Positions 6,049 to 14,280 of a stretch of DNA of 37,914 nt are shown piece after piece (the stretch's first letter is position 1; every line of letters starts with the position of its first letter). The position numbers were made by a program, and so were the translations under genes. The DNA is taken from positions 1 through 37,914 of the forward strand of contig JAGCVK010000073.1 in the NCBI GenBank assembly GCA_017962415.1, in the 5' to 3' direction. The notes beneath the pieces are model-generated. The model made no database searches. It worked only from the letters and a program-made list of their open reading frames with translations, and was not told where the DNA came from. The stretch comes from Treponema sp. GTDB lineage: Bacteria > Spirochaetota > Spirochaetia > Treponematales > Treponemataceae.

Positions 6049-8577
6049 ATGAATAATTTTCGTGAATATTTAGGAAAACAGGTTTTATTTTTTGACGGCG
6101 GAACTGGCTCTGTGCTTCAGGCGCAAGGGCTTAGGCCTGGCGAGCTTCCTGAAAACTGGAATATTGAGCAGCCTGAAAAAATTGTGCAGCTTGGATACGG
6201 TTATTATCTTGCTGGCTCAAATATCATAAATTCAAATACTTTTGGTGCTTTTGAAACTAAATTTACAGGCAAAGACGGAAAATATTCTCTCGAACAGATT
6301 ATTGATTCAGCACTTAAAAATGCAAATAAAGCCCGCCAGATGATTTTGGAAAAAGACGCAGCCGACGGAAAATCTGGTTATCCGCGTTTTATTGCTTTTG
6401 ATATTGGCTCTTGCGGCAAACTTTTAAAACCGCTTGGCGACCTTGAATTTGAAGATGCGGTAATTCTTTTTAAGCATACTTTTGAATGTGGCCTAAAACA
6501 TAATCCGGATTTGATTCTTATAGAAACAATGAATGATTTGTATGAAGCTAAAGCCGCTGTAATTGCCGCAAAAGAAGTAATGGAAGTAACCGGCCAGGAT
6601 ATTCCGATTGTTGCTTCAATGGTTTACGACGAAGGGCAAAAAACTTTAACCGGAAGTTCTCCAGAAATTTGCGCCGCAGTTTTAGAAAGTCTTGGAGTTG
6701 CAGCGCATGGCCTTAACTGTAGTCTTGGCCCAGAACAAATGAAGCCAATTGTAAAACGGCTGCTTGAAGCAACTTCGTTGCCAATTCTTGTAAAACCAAA
6801 TGCCGGCCTTCCAAAAAGTGAAAATGGCCGCACAATTTATGATGTTGGTGCCGAAGAATTTTCTGATATTGTATCTGATTTTTGTGCGCAGGGCGCTTTA
6901 ATTGCCGGCGGTTGCTGCGGTTCAAATCCCTCGTTCATAAAAAAACTGGTTGAAAAAACAAACCGAATCTGTACACCTCAAAAGTTAAGCGAGCTTGCTG
7001 CAAAAAGGGCTTGCAAAAAATCTGTAATTACTTCGGGCACAAAAATTGTTGAATTTGGCAAGTCGCCAATTTTGATTGGCGAGCGAATAAATCCAACTGG
7101 CAAAAAGAAACTAAAGCAGGCTTTAACTAATAATGATATTTCGTACATTTTGAACGAAGGAATTGCGCAGGAAGAAAAAGGCGCGCAAGTTCTTGATGTA
7201 AATGTTGGGCTTCCAGAAATTGACGAATGCAGTATGATGCAAACTGTTATAAAAGAACTTCAAACAGTTACCGATTTGCCGCTCCAGATTGATACTTCGG
7301 ATCCAATCACAATGGAAAAGGCCTTGCGACTTTATAATGGAAAGCCGCTTATTAATTCAGTAAACGGAAAGCAGGAAGTTATGAAGCAGGTTTTTCCGCT
7401 TGTAAAAAAATACGGCGGAATGATTGTTGCGCTTGCGCTTGATGAAGACGGAATTCCAGAAACTGCTCCGGCTCGAATTGCAGTTGTAGATAAACTTTAT
7501 GCAACCGCAGCTGAATATGGAATCTCCGAAAAAGATATAATTATCGACCCGCTTGCTATGACAGTAAGTGCAGATGATCAGGCTGCTATAGCAACGCTTG
7601 CAACTGTAAAATATGTAAAAGAAGTAAAAAACGGGCTTACAATTTTGGGAGTTTCAAATGTTTCGTTTGGGCTTCCGCTTAGAGAGCATATAACTTCGAT
7701 TTTCTTTACAATGGCAATGCAAAACGGACTTAGCGCGGCAATTATGAATCCTAATGCGCTGGAAATGATGAAAGCGTGGACTTGTTTTAAAACTCTTTCT
7801 GGAATGGATTCGCAATGTCTTGGTTATATTGATTTTGCCGGAAAGTATTCTGAAGTTGTGGCAGCTGCAAGCGCAGCAAATTCAGCTGGCGCAAAAACTG
7901 CGGCTAATTCTTTGCAAGGCGCAAATTCTTCTGATTCAGTTCCGCCGCTTACAAAAGCAATAATAAAAGGGCTTAAGGAAGTTTCAAAGACAGAAACTTT
8001 GCGGCTTCTTACAGGTTCAGAGGGAACTGAGCAAATGAGCGCAATGGACGTAATTAACACAAGAATTATTCCCGCTCTTGATATTATTGGAAAAGATTTT
8101 GAGCAGAAAAAAGCATATCTTCCGCAACTGTTAATGGCCGCCGACGCAGCAAAAGAAGCCTTTGCCGTAATCAAAGATGAATTAGAAAAAAAAGGTGTTA
8201 CCGGCGAAAAAAAAGGCCCGATTGTTATTGCAACCGTAAAAGGCGATATTCACGATATTGGGAAAAACATTGTAAAAGTTCTTTTGGAAAATTATTCTTT
8301 CCGTGTAATAGATCTTGGAAAAGATGTTCCGCCGCAAACTGTTTTAGATGCAGTTGTAAAAGAGCACGCTCCTTTGGCCGGCCTTTCTGCACTTATGACA
8401 ACAACAGTTGGTGCAATGGAAGAAACAATCAAACTGATTCATAAAGATGCTCCTTGGTGCAAAGTTTTTGTTGGCGGCGCTGTTTTGAATCAGGATTATG
8501 CAGATAAAATTCACGCAGACGCTTATACAAAAGACGCAATGGAAAGTGTAAAATATGCGCAAAGTATCTGCGGGTAA
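6049..8577 (+). CDS. metH: Cobalamin-dependent methionine synthase without reactivation domain
   Basis: An 842-residue three-module MetH that transfers a methyl group from 5-methyl-tetrahydrofolate to homocysteine via cobalamin. Residues 1 to about 310 form the homocysteine domain with zinc ligands Cys224 (LNCSLG) and Cys289/Cys290 (GGCCGSNP). Residues about 340 to 600 form the pterin-binding domain (ILIGERINPTGKK, DVNVGLPEID, QIDTSDP). A cap domain follows, after an Ala/Ser-rich linker. Residues about 723 to 842 form the B12 domain with axial His735 in DIHDIGKN. E. coli MetH has about 1227 residues; the missing part is encoded by the upstream gene. I use ATG 6049 with GGAAG (6034-6038); an in-frame ATG at 6004 lies inside the upstream gene and adds residues foreign to the family. 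Confidence 0.95.
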   Translation: MNNFREYLGKQVLFFDGGTGSVLQAQGLRPGELPENWNIEQPEKIVQLGYGYYLAGSNIINSNTFGAFETKFTGKDGKYSLEQIIDSALKNANKARQMILEKDAADGKSGYPRFIAFDIGSCGKLLKPLGDLEFEDAVILFKHTFECGLKHNPDLILIETMNDLYEAKAAVIAAKEVMEVTGQDIPIVASMVYDEGQKTLTGSSPEICAAVLESLGVAAHGLNCSLGPEQMKPIVKRLLEATSLPILVKPNAGLPKSENGRTIYDVGAEEFSDIVSDFCAQGALIAGGCCGSNPSFIKKLVEKTNRICTPQKLSELAAKRACKKSVITSGTKIVEFGKSPILIGERINPTGKKKLKQALTNNDISYILNEGIAQEEKGAQVLDVNVGLPEIDECSMMQTVIKELQTVTDLPLQIDTSDPITMEKALRLYNGKPLINSVNGKQEVMKQVFPLVKKYGGMIVALALDEDGIPETAPARIAVVDKLYATAAEYGISEKDIIIDPLAMTVSADDQAAIATLATVKYVKEVKNGLTILGVSNVSFGLPLREHITSIFFTMAMQNGLSAAIMNPNALEMMKAWTCFKTLSGMDSQCLGYIDFAGKYSEVVAAASAANSAGAKTAANSLQGANSSDSVPPLTKAIIKGLKEVSKTETLRLLTGSEGTEQMSAMDVINTRIIPALDIIGKDFEQKKAYLPQLLMAADAAKEAFAVIKDELEKKGVTGEKKGPIVIATVKGDIHDIGKNIVKVLLENYSFRVIDLGKDVPPQTVLDAVVKEHAPLAGLSALMTTTVGAMEETIKLIHKDAPWCKVFVGGAVLNQDYADKIHADAYTKDAMESVKYAQSICG

Positions 8578-8605
8578 GTAAAAACTGCTTAAATGTAGAA
8601 TTGCA

Positions 8606-9523
8606 TTATTTAATGCTTGAAATATTAAACGGAGTTGCCTGGTAAACGTAATAGTTCAGCCAGTTAGAATAGAATAAGTGTGCTGTTGCACGCCAATAAC
8701 TGGTTGGCATTCTGTTTATATTGTTTGTTGGAAAATAATTTTTTGGCAGCGGAACTTTCATTCCTTTGTCTGTGTCGCGGTAATATTCCTGAGCAAGCGT
8801 CATAGTGTCGTATTCAAGGTGGCCGGTCATAAAAATTTCGCGGTTGTCTTTTGATTTTAAGATTGTAACGCCGGCTTCGGCACTTTCTGCGAGAATCACA
8901 AGTTCCGGGTGTTTTATTAAATCTTCTTTTACAAGAGTTGTGTGGCGGCTTTGTGGAATTGGGAACGTATCATCAAAACCTCTGAGCAGCGGGTCTCCTT
9001 CTACGCAGCGTTCGTTCATAAAAATTCCAGACATTTTGCGCTCAAGCGGATGTTTTGGAACTCCATAATGATGATAAAGCCCGGCAAAGCAGCCCCAGCA
9101 CAAATACAAAGTTGAATAAACATTTTGGCGCGCGTAATCCATAATTTTGCAAAGTTCGTTCCAATAATCAACATCTTCAAAATCAATTTGCTCAACCGGA
9201 GCGCCTGTAATAAGCATTCCGTCGAATTTTTGTTTAAAAAGCTCGCTTGAAGGAATGTAAAAACGGTCTAAATAAGATTCGTCTGTGTTTTTGCTAACGT
9301 GATTTTCCATATGAACTAGAGAAATTTCAATTTGCAGCGGAGTGTTTCCAAGCAGACGAAGAAGTTGAGTTTCTGTAACTTCTTTATTTGGCATGAGATT
9401 TACGATAGCAATTTTAAGCGGACGAATATCCTGTTCCATTGCGCGTTTTTCAGTCATCACAAAGATATTTTCCTTTTCGAGAATTGCGCAAGCTGGTAAA
9501 TCAGATTGAATTTTGATTGGCAT
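8606..9523 (-). CDS. metA: Homoserine O-acyltransferase (MetA family), predicted acetyl-CoA specific
   Basis: A 305-residue cytosolic enzyme that activates homoserine for methionine synthesis. Catalytic residues align one for one with E. coli MetA numbering: Cys142 (LCWGC), His235 and Glu237 (TGHLEYD). Residue 111 is Glu (TGAPVEQ), where E. coli has Gly. In this family Glu111 has been linked to acetyl-CoA use and Gly111 to succinyl-CoA use, so O-acetylhomoserine is the expected product. It ends NWLNYYVYQATP like other members. Convergent with metH, 28 nt apart, completing a methionine cluster. A strong Shine-Dalgarno sequence (AAGGAGA) precedes the ATG, unlike most first genes here, and a TGCTAGAAT -10 lies 19 nt upstream. 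Confidence 0.93.
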   Translation of the reverse strand: MPIKIQSDLPACAILEKENIFVMTEKRAMEQDIRPLKIAIVNLMPNKEVTETQLLRLLGNTPLQIEISLVHMENHVSKNTDESYLDRFYIPSSELFKQKFDGMLITGAPVEQIDFEDVDYWNELCKIMDYARQNVYSTLYLCWGCFAGLYHHYGVPKHPLERKMSGIFMNERCVEGDPLLRGFDDTFPIPQSRHTTLVKEDLIKHPELVILAESAEAGVTILKSKDNREIFMTGHLEYDTMTLAQEYYRDTDKGMKVPLPKNYFPTNNINRMPTSYWRATAHLFYSNWLNYYVYQATPFNISSIK

Positions 9524-9542
9524 CGAAATCTCCTTTTGCGAT

Positions 9543-9551
9543 ATTCTAGCA
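9543..9551 (-). promoter_or_regulatory. Extended -10 for metA
   Basis: TGCTAGAAT reads leftward and ends 19 nt before the metA ATG, giving a leader of about 12 nt with the strong Shine-Dalgarno sequence AAGGAGA. No convincing -35 is seen at 17 nt, as is common for extended -10 promoters. Confidence 0.5.
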
Positions 9552-9566
9552 GAAATCAGTTTTCTT

Positions 9567-9575
9567 TGCTATAAT
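9567..9575 (+). promoter_or_regulatory. Extended -10 for the alpha/beta-hydrolase gene (leaderless)
   Basis: TGCTATAAT (9567-9575) ends 8 nt before the ATG at 9584, so transcription should begin 1 or 2 nt before the start codon. No Shine-Dalgarno sequence and no good -35 are present. It is back to back with the metA promoter. Confidence 0.6.
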
Positions 9576-9583
9576 ATTAAGAT

Positions 9584-10582
9584 ATGGAAAACAAAAACGA
9601 CCGCAAAGGGGCAATCAAAAAACTTAAACTTCTCACTTATGCATCAAAAATAAATGTAGATTGGTTCCGTTCTAAAATGGAAGATGGTTTTAAAACTGTT
9701 TTTTTGCCAAATGGTGTTGAACGAACTGAATATAAATACGGCAATGTTACTTGCGATATTCTTGCACCAGAGATTTATGCTTCAAACCGCGTAATGCTTT
9801 ATATTCACGGCGGTTCTTTTGTTGGCGGTTCTCGCCGCACTTATGCAAGTTTTTGCGCTTCTTTGGCAACAAAATGTTTTTGCCGCGTTGTGGTTCCTGA
9901 GTATCGGCTTGCGCCTGAACATCCGTATCCGGCTGCAAACGAAGATATTCAAAATGTTTTTAAATCGCTTTTTACAGAAGAACAAATAGCCTGCTCGCTT
10001 AATGCTGATAATGGTGAAAATCCTCAATTGCCAGAAATCATAATTGCGGCTGATAGTTCGGCAGCTTCTATTGCCTGTTCTTTGGTTTTTAATCTTCGTG
10101 AGCGTTACCGAGCTTGTATTAAGCAGATTCTTTTGTTTTCTCCTTGGCTTGATGTTTCTAACTGTTCAAGACTTGTTATGACAAAAAAAATCAGCGACGA
10201 AATTATGAGCGGCGATATTGTACGAAAAAGTACGGCGCTTTATGCTGATGAAGCAAACGCTTTAACTCCGCTTGTTTCTCCGCTTTTGGCTGGCGATGAA
10301 GTGCTTCAGAATTTTCCGCCGGTTTTTATTCAAATGGGCGAAAAAGAGATTTTATTAGACGATGCTAAAGAGTTTGCAAAAAATCTCCGCGACGCAGGAA
10401 ATAAATGTGAGCTTGATATTTGGCCGGAAATGATGTTTATGTTCCAAATGGCTGATGATTATTTGCACGAATCTCATCTTGCTTTAGACAAGGTTGGAAA
10501 AGTTGTAACCGACGGAACAGAAGAAAAAACGGCCATTCAAATTCAAAATAAGCCAAAACTTGAACGCAGCATTGTTTTTTAA
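9584..10582 (+). CDS. Alpha/beta-hydrolase (HSL/GDSAG type) with a missing catalytic His
   Basis: A 332-residue cytosolic protein of the hormone-sensitive-lipase-like esterase group. It has the oxyanion-hole HGG (residues 75-77) in LYIHGGSF, VVVPEYRLAPEHPYPA, and a nucleophile elbow at 156-160 reading ADSSA instead of GDSAG, with Ser158 in the nucleophile place. The acid position is in GEKEILLDD (about 252-260). The stretch that normally reads WPxMxHxF reads WPEMMFMF, so Phe285 stands where the catalytic His belongs. The fold looks intact but activity as an ester hydrolase is doubtful. No substrate can be named. It is transcribed away from metA and is probably monocistronic. The natural-looking C-terminus (residues 300 to 332) is charged and not a known domain. 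Confidence 0.8.
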   Translation: MENKNDRKGAIKKLKLLTYASKINVDWFRSKMEDGFKTVFLPNGVERTEYKYGNVTCDILAPEIYASNRVMLYIHGGSFVGGSRRTYASFCASLATKCFCRVVVPEYRLAPEHPYPAANEDIQNVFKSLFTEEQIACSLNADNGENPQLPEIIIAADSSAASIACSLVFNLRERYRACIKQILLFSPWLDVSNCSRLVMTKKISDEIMSGDIVRKSTALYADEANALTPLVSPLLAGDEVLQNFPPVFIQMGEKEILLDDAKEFAKNLRDAGNKCELDIWPEMMFMFQMADDYLHESHLALDKVGKVVTDGTEEKTAIQIQNKPKLERSIVF

Positions 10583-10589
10583 TTTTGAG

Positions 10590-10613
10590 CACTTTTTGCA
10601 AAGCAAAAATGTG
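10590..10613 (+). terminator. Possible weak terminator hairpin after the hydrolase gene
   Basis: CACTTTTTGC (10590-10599) pairs with GCAAAAATGTG (10603-10613) with one bulged base and an AAA loop. There is no proper T tract after it, so its role as a terminator is uncertain. The remainder of the gap to 10697 holds only a TATAAA (10656-10661) that may be the -10 of the next gene. Confidence 0.3.
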
Positions 10614-10696
10614 TTAATCAAACAATGGCTTTTACGACATTCTTTGATTTTCTTGTATAAATTGTTGCCAAGTTGTTTTTTTTACAGGAGTTTTTA

Positions 10697-12223
10697 ATGG
10701 AACTTTTATCTCCAGCTGGAAATGTTGAAAAATTATATTACGCTTATGCTTATGGCGCTGATGCAGCTTACATTGGTCTTAAAAAATTTTCGCTTCGCGT
10801 AAAAGCCGATAATTTTTATGAAGACGAATATAAAAAAGTGCAGGCCTTAAAATCAGCTTTTCCTGGCCGCAGACTTCATTGTGCTTTAAATATTTCGTTC
10901 CACGATGAAGAAATTGACGCGCTTAAAAAAAATATTGAGTATTTTCGACAATATCCGATAGACGCTTTTATTGTTCAGGATATTGGAATTGTTCCGCTTT
11001 TGCAAAAAGAGTTTCCGAATGCGCAGCTTCATCTTTCTACGCAGGCAAGTTGCGTTAATAGCGAAGCTGTAAAAATGTATAAAAATATGGGCTTTAGCCG
11101 CATTGTGCTTGGTCGTGAAATTTCATTAAATCAGATTCGCAGAATCAAAGATTCGGTTCCCGAAATGGAACTTGAGGCTTTTGTTCATGGGGCAATGTGT
11201 ATTGCTTATGCTGGCCGCTGCCTTATGAGTGCTTATTTAACCGGCCGAAGTGCGCAGAGCGGTTTTTGTTCGCATACTTGCAGGTGGAATTTTAAAATTA
11301 GCGAAAATGCCGGCCTTGAGCGTGCCAAAAATTCTACACTTTTAAATGATTCAGATTCTCCTCATATTATAACTGCCGAAGAAGCGCGAAAAATTGCGCA
11401 AAGCGGTTTACTTACTTTAGAAGAAGAACAGCGACCGGGCGAAAAGTTTCCGGTTTTTGAAGGTGAAGATTTTACGGCCGTTCTTTCTTCAAAAGATTTA
11501 CGAATGATAGAACATCTTGCAGAACTTCGTGATGCCGGAGTTGATTCTCTAAAAATCGAAGGCCGAATGAAGAGTATTTATTATGTTGCAATGGTAACCC
11601 GCGCTTACCGCAAAGCTCTTGATTCTCTTGAAGGAAAAATCACTTCGCAAGAAGCTGCTCCTTATATTGCCGAACTTGAAAATGTTGCGCACCGCGAAAG
11701 TACAACTGGTTTTTATTTCCGCAAAGCTGATGCTGACAAAACTACAAGCGGCGCAAGCGACAGTAAATATCAGCTTGCTGCAGAAATTGGGAACGAACTT
11801 TCTAAAGACGAGGTTGAGCGATTATTTGAGAACGGAAATGCTTTGTATCAAAAAAATCAAAAAGAACTTGAACAAATGCACCCGGCAGCTCGCGAAGCCC
11901 GCCTTAAAGATTATGAACAACATCGCGACCGCAGAATTATTCCTTTTGAAAAAAAAGAAGGCTGGCACTTTTATGTTTGCACAGCAATGAATATGATTCG
12001 CATTGAAGATGAAATTGAATTTGTTTCGCCAGAATTTTGCTCGCTGAAAATTCCAAGCGGCGAATGGGAAATTATTGATTCTGAAACCGGCTTGAAAATG
12101 AACTGGACTTGCGACGGTCACCCAACTGTAATTTATGTTTCGCATAAATTGCCGCAGGCAACTTTGCTAAGAACAATTGACCCGGATTATGTAGAAGGCC
12201 AGATTCGCGATACCGGAAGATAA
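10697..12223 (+). CDS. U32 peptidase-family protein, TrhP/YegQ-like tRNA hydroxylation factor
   Basis: A 508-residue protein of the U32 'collagenase-like peptidase' family, whose studied bacterial members (TrhP, YrrO) are needed for prephenate-dependent hydroxylation of the wobble uridine (ho5U34) of tRNA. It starts MELLSPAGNVEKLYYAYAYGADAAY, the family hallmark. Four cysteines expected to hold an iron-sulfur cluster are present in EAFVHGAMCIAYAGRC and GFCSHTCRW, and the conserved SSKDLRMIEHLAELRDAGVDSLKIEGRMKS block follows (read in parts). About 45 residues are inserted before that block compared with common homologues. I use ATG 10697, preceded by CAGGAG; an ATG at 10673 is in frame but precedes the Shine-Dalgarno sequence. 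Confidence 0.82.
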   Translation: MELLSPAGNVEKLYYAYAYGADAAYIGLKKFSLRVKADNFYEDEYKKVQALKSAFPGRRLHCALNISFHDEEIDALKKNIEYFRQYPIDAFIVQDIGIVPLLQKEFPNAQLHLSTQASCVNSEAVKMYKNMGFSRIVLGREISLNQIRRIKDSVPEMELEAFVHGAMCIAYAGRCLMSAYLTGRSAQSGFCSHTCRWNFKISENAGLERAKNSTLLNDSDSPHIITAEEARKIAQSGLLTLEEEQRPGEKFPVFEGEDFTAVLSSKDLRMIEHLAELRDAGVDSLKIEGRMKSIYYVAMVTRAYRKALDSLEGKITSQEAAPYIAELENVAHRESTTGFYFRKADADKTTSGASDSKYQLAAEIGNELSKDEVERLFENGNALYQKNQKELEQMHPAAREARLKDYEQHRDRRIIPFEKKEGWHFYVCTAMNMIRIEDEIEFVSPEFCSLKIPSGEWEIIDSETGLKMNWTCDGHPTVIYVSHKLPQATLLRTIDPDYVEGQIRDTGR

Positions 12224-12246
12224 TTTTGATTTCTGAAATTGCGGTC

Positions 12247-12300
12247 GCGAAAATCTGATTTTGAGTTTGCGAAAATCTGATTTTTGAAGTTGCGAAAAAC
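12247..12300. repeat. Short tandem repeat, 2.4 copies
   Basis: A 22-23 nt unit beginning GCGAAAATCTGATTTT occurs at 12247-12268 and 12269-12291, with a partial third copy at 12292-12300. It fills the gap between two convergent genes, where no ordinary terminator hairpin is visible. Low copy number makes slippage the simplest origin. Confidence 0.75.
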
Positions 12301-12303
12301 TAA

Positions 12304-14154
12304 TTAATTTCCTTCGTTCGAGTTTTTTTCACAATCCCACGAAACTTCAACGCTGCGTTCTTCTTTTTGCGGAATTCTTTGATAAATCAAACAGTCGGCG
12401 CGGTGAATTGAAACGCCTTTTGTGCGAGTTACATAACCTGCAATAATATCCGGATATTCGGGCTTGCAGCATTGAGCAATATTGTATAAAACTCTGCGGT
12501 CACCCTGAACAAGAACTCCATACTTTTTGCGCGGCTTAATTTCAGAAGCGTCTTTTGCACCTTTTTTTGGGCGTGATTTTTTTGCTTTTGTAAAATGAAT
12601 TGTTCCGCCGCCGCTGCTTCCAACGGTTCCTTCAATTCCATTTGCGGCTGCCGTTTCTTCGGCTTTGAGAGCAAGGCGTTCGCTAAAAGTCGGGTCGTTT
12701 GCCATAAGCCAGCTGTGAATCTTTTGATGAGCTTTGCTTGTTTTTACAAGTTTGAGCTGAGCTTCTGTCGGGTGCGCCTGAGGATTTGTAATTACTTCGA
12801 TAATTTGTGTGTTTTGCAATGGCCGCGAAAGTGGAATTATTTTTCCGTCGGCTTTTGCGGCAATTATTTTTTCACCAATTGCAGAGTGAATTGAATATGC
12901 AAAATCTATTGCTGTGGCGCCGGTTGGAAGTTTTCTTACATCGCCTTTTGGTGTGAAAACGTAAATTTCGTCGCCAAGCAGTTCGTTTTTGAGAGTTTCA
13001 AAATTATCACCTTCGGTAAGACTTTCTTTAAATTGCTGCAGTTTATTTATGATTGCAAGCCGGTCTTCTTCAATCAGTTCGCGAGAACTTCCTTTTTTGT
13101 AAAGCCAATGAGAAGCAATTCCGTGCTCGGCCATATTGTGCATTTCGTGAGTTCTAATTTTAATCTCTAAAGGTTTGCCTTCGCACATAACGGTTGTGTG
13201 CAGCGACTGGTACCCGTTTGCTTTTGGCATTGCAATATAATCTTTAAAACGTCCGTCGAGCGGCTTCCAAAGTCCATGAACAATTCCAACGAGCGTGTAA
13301 CATTCGGCCGGCGTATTGCACAAAATGCGAAGCGCAAGCAAATCAAAAAGTTCTCCAGCTTCTTTGTTACGCTTTCTCATTTTTTGATAAATTGAATAAA
13401 AGTGTTTTGCGCGACTTTGGATTTCAATTTTCATTCCCATTTTATCAGCTGATTTATAAATGCTGTTTACGGCTTTGTCCAGGTAGCTTGAACGTTCGTC
13501 TTTTTTTTGAGCAACAATTGCTTTAATCTGCTGAAAAACGGCCGGGTTTGTGTACTTTAAGCTGAGGTCTTCAAATTCGTTTTTTTCAGCTTGCATTCCA
13601 AGCCGGTCTGCAAGCGGCGCCCAAATTTCTATAACGGCCGAAGCAATAACGTGCTGATCTGCAGCCGAAAATTTTTTGATATTTCGGATTCTGTCCAGGC
13701 GGTCTGCAAGCGTAATCAAAATAATGCGCGCATCATCACACATTGCAAAAAGCATATTTCTGATTGCGTCTGATTGGTGCATTGTTTTTGTGTTTATTGG
13801 AAGATTTAAAATCTTATTTACGGTGATTATGATGTTGCAAACATTTGCTCCAAACTGATTTGAAAGTTCTTCGTCACTTACATCAAAATCTTTTATAGAA
13901 TGAAGAATTGCAGCGACCAACGTTGGACTGTCGAGTTTGCTTTCTGCAAGAATGTTTGCAACTCTAAGCGGGTGAAGATAGTAAGGCTTTCCGCATTCGC
14001 GCGTTTTGTCGCCTGCTTTAGTTACAAGGAGAGTCCATGCTTGTGTTACTGCCTGTTTTTCTTCTGGAGAAAGATATTCGTGTTTTGTAAAAAACTCGTC
14101 CAGAAGGGCAGCTGGATTTTTGAAGTCAGATTCAAATACTTTTTCGCTGCTCAT
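12304..14154 (-). CDS. RelA/SpoT homologue (long RSH) with degenerate hydrolase site and no ACT domain
   Basis: A 616-residue (p)ppGpp enzyme. Residues 1 to about 180 are the HD hydrolase domain, but HDxxED reads HSIKD (His85, Ser86, Lys88, Asp89), so the metal-binding Asp and a catalytic Glu are lost, while His61 and Asp151 remain. Residues about 230 to 350 are the synthetase domain with Asp271 (LFDLLALRI), the RFKD charge motif at 302-305 typical of bifunctional Rel enzymes, YIAMPKANGYQSLHT, and Glu330. TGS is at about 395-457 and the zinc-finger-like domain (CC at 562-563, HRADC 584-588) near the end. The usual ACT domain is absent; common RSH proteins run past 700 residues. The ATG has no Shine-Dalgarno sequence; TATAAT lies 14 nt upstream. 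It is convergent with the U32 gene. Probably a net (p)ppGpp synthetase. Confidence 0.88.
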   Translation of the reverse strand: MSSEKVFESDFKNPAALLDEFFTKHEYLSPEEKQAVTQAWTLLVTKAGDKTRECGKPYYLHPLRVANILAESKLDSPTLVAAILHSIKDFDVSDEELSNQFGANVCNIIITVNKILNLPINTKTMHQSDAIRNMLFAMCDDARIILITLADRLDRIRNIKKFSAADQHVIASAVIEIWAPLADRLGMQAEKNEFEDLSLKYTNPAVFQQIKAIVAQKKDERSSYLDKAVNSIYKSADKMGMKIEIQSRAKHFYSIYQKMRKRNKEAGELFDLLALRILCNTPAECYTLVGIVHGLWKPLDGRFKDYIAMPKANGYQSLHTTVMCEGKPLEIKIRTHEMHNMAEHGIASHWLYKKGSSRELIEEDRLAIINKLQQFKESLTEGDNFETLKNELLGDEIYVFTPKGDVRKLPTGATAIDFAYSIHSAIGEKIIAAKADGKIIPLSRPLQNTQIIEVITNPQAHPTEAQLKLVKTSKAHQKIHSWLMANDPTFSERLALKAEETAAANGIEGTVGSSGGGTIHFTKAKKSRPKKGAKDASEIKPRKKYGVLVQGDRRVLYNIAQCCKPEYPDIIAGYVTRTKGVSIHRADCLIYQRIPQKEERSVEVSWDCEKNSNEGN

Positions 14155-14251
14155 ATTTATATATTAATATTATATTGCATACTTTTAAAAAAAATAACAG
14201 ATTTTTCTAAAATATTCTTATATTTTTCTATAAATTCAGTTGTTATTTTAG

Positions 14252-14280
14252 TATATTTAAATATGGAAAAAACTATATGA
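14252..14280 (+). promoter_or_regulatory. Promoter -10 and possible 5-codon leader peptide of the efflux operon
   Basis: TATATT (14252-14257) is followed at 14263 by ATG GAA AAA ACT ATA TGA, which encodes MEKTI. Its TGA overlaps the ATG of the TolC-like gene (ATGA, 14277-14280). Either the first ATG is a leaderless minigene coupled to the main gene, or it is simply part of a short leader with a weak GGA site. The sequence alone cannot decide. Confidence 0.3.

Noticed and set aside
10625..10660. Eleven-codon ORF (MAFTTFFDFLV) before the U32 gene
   Set aside because: No Shine-Dalgarno sequence, overlaps the likely -10, and there is no coupling to the next gene.
12247..12300. Repeat considered as a CRISPR fragment
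   Set aside because: Units are directly adjacent without spacers and no cas gene is near.
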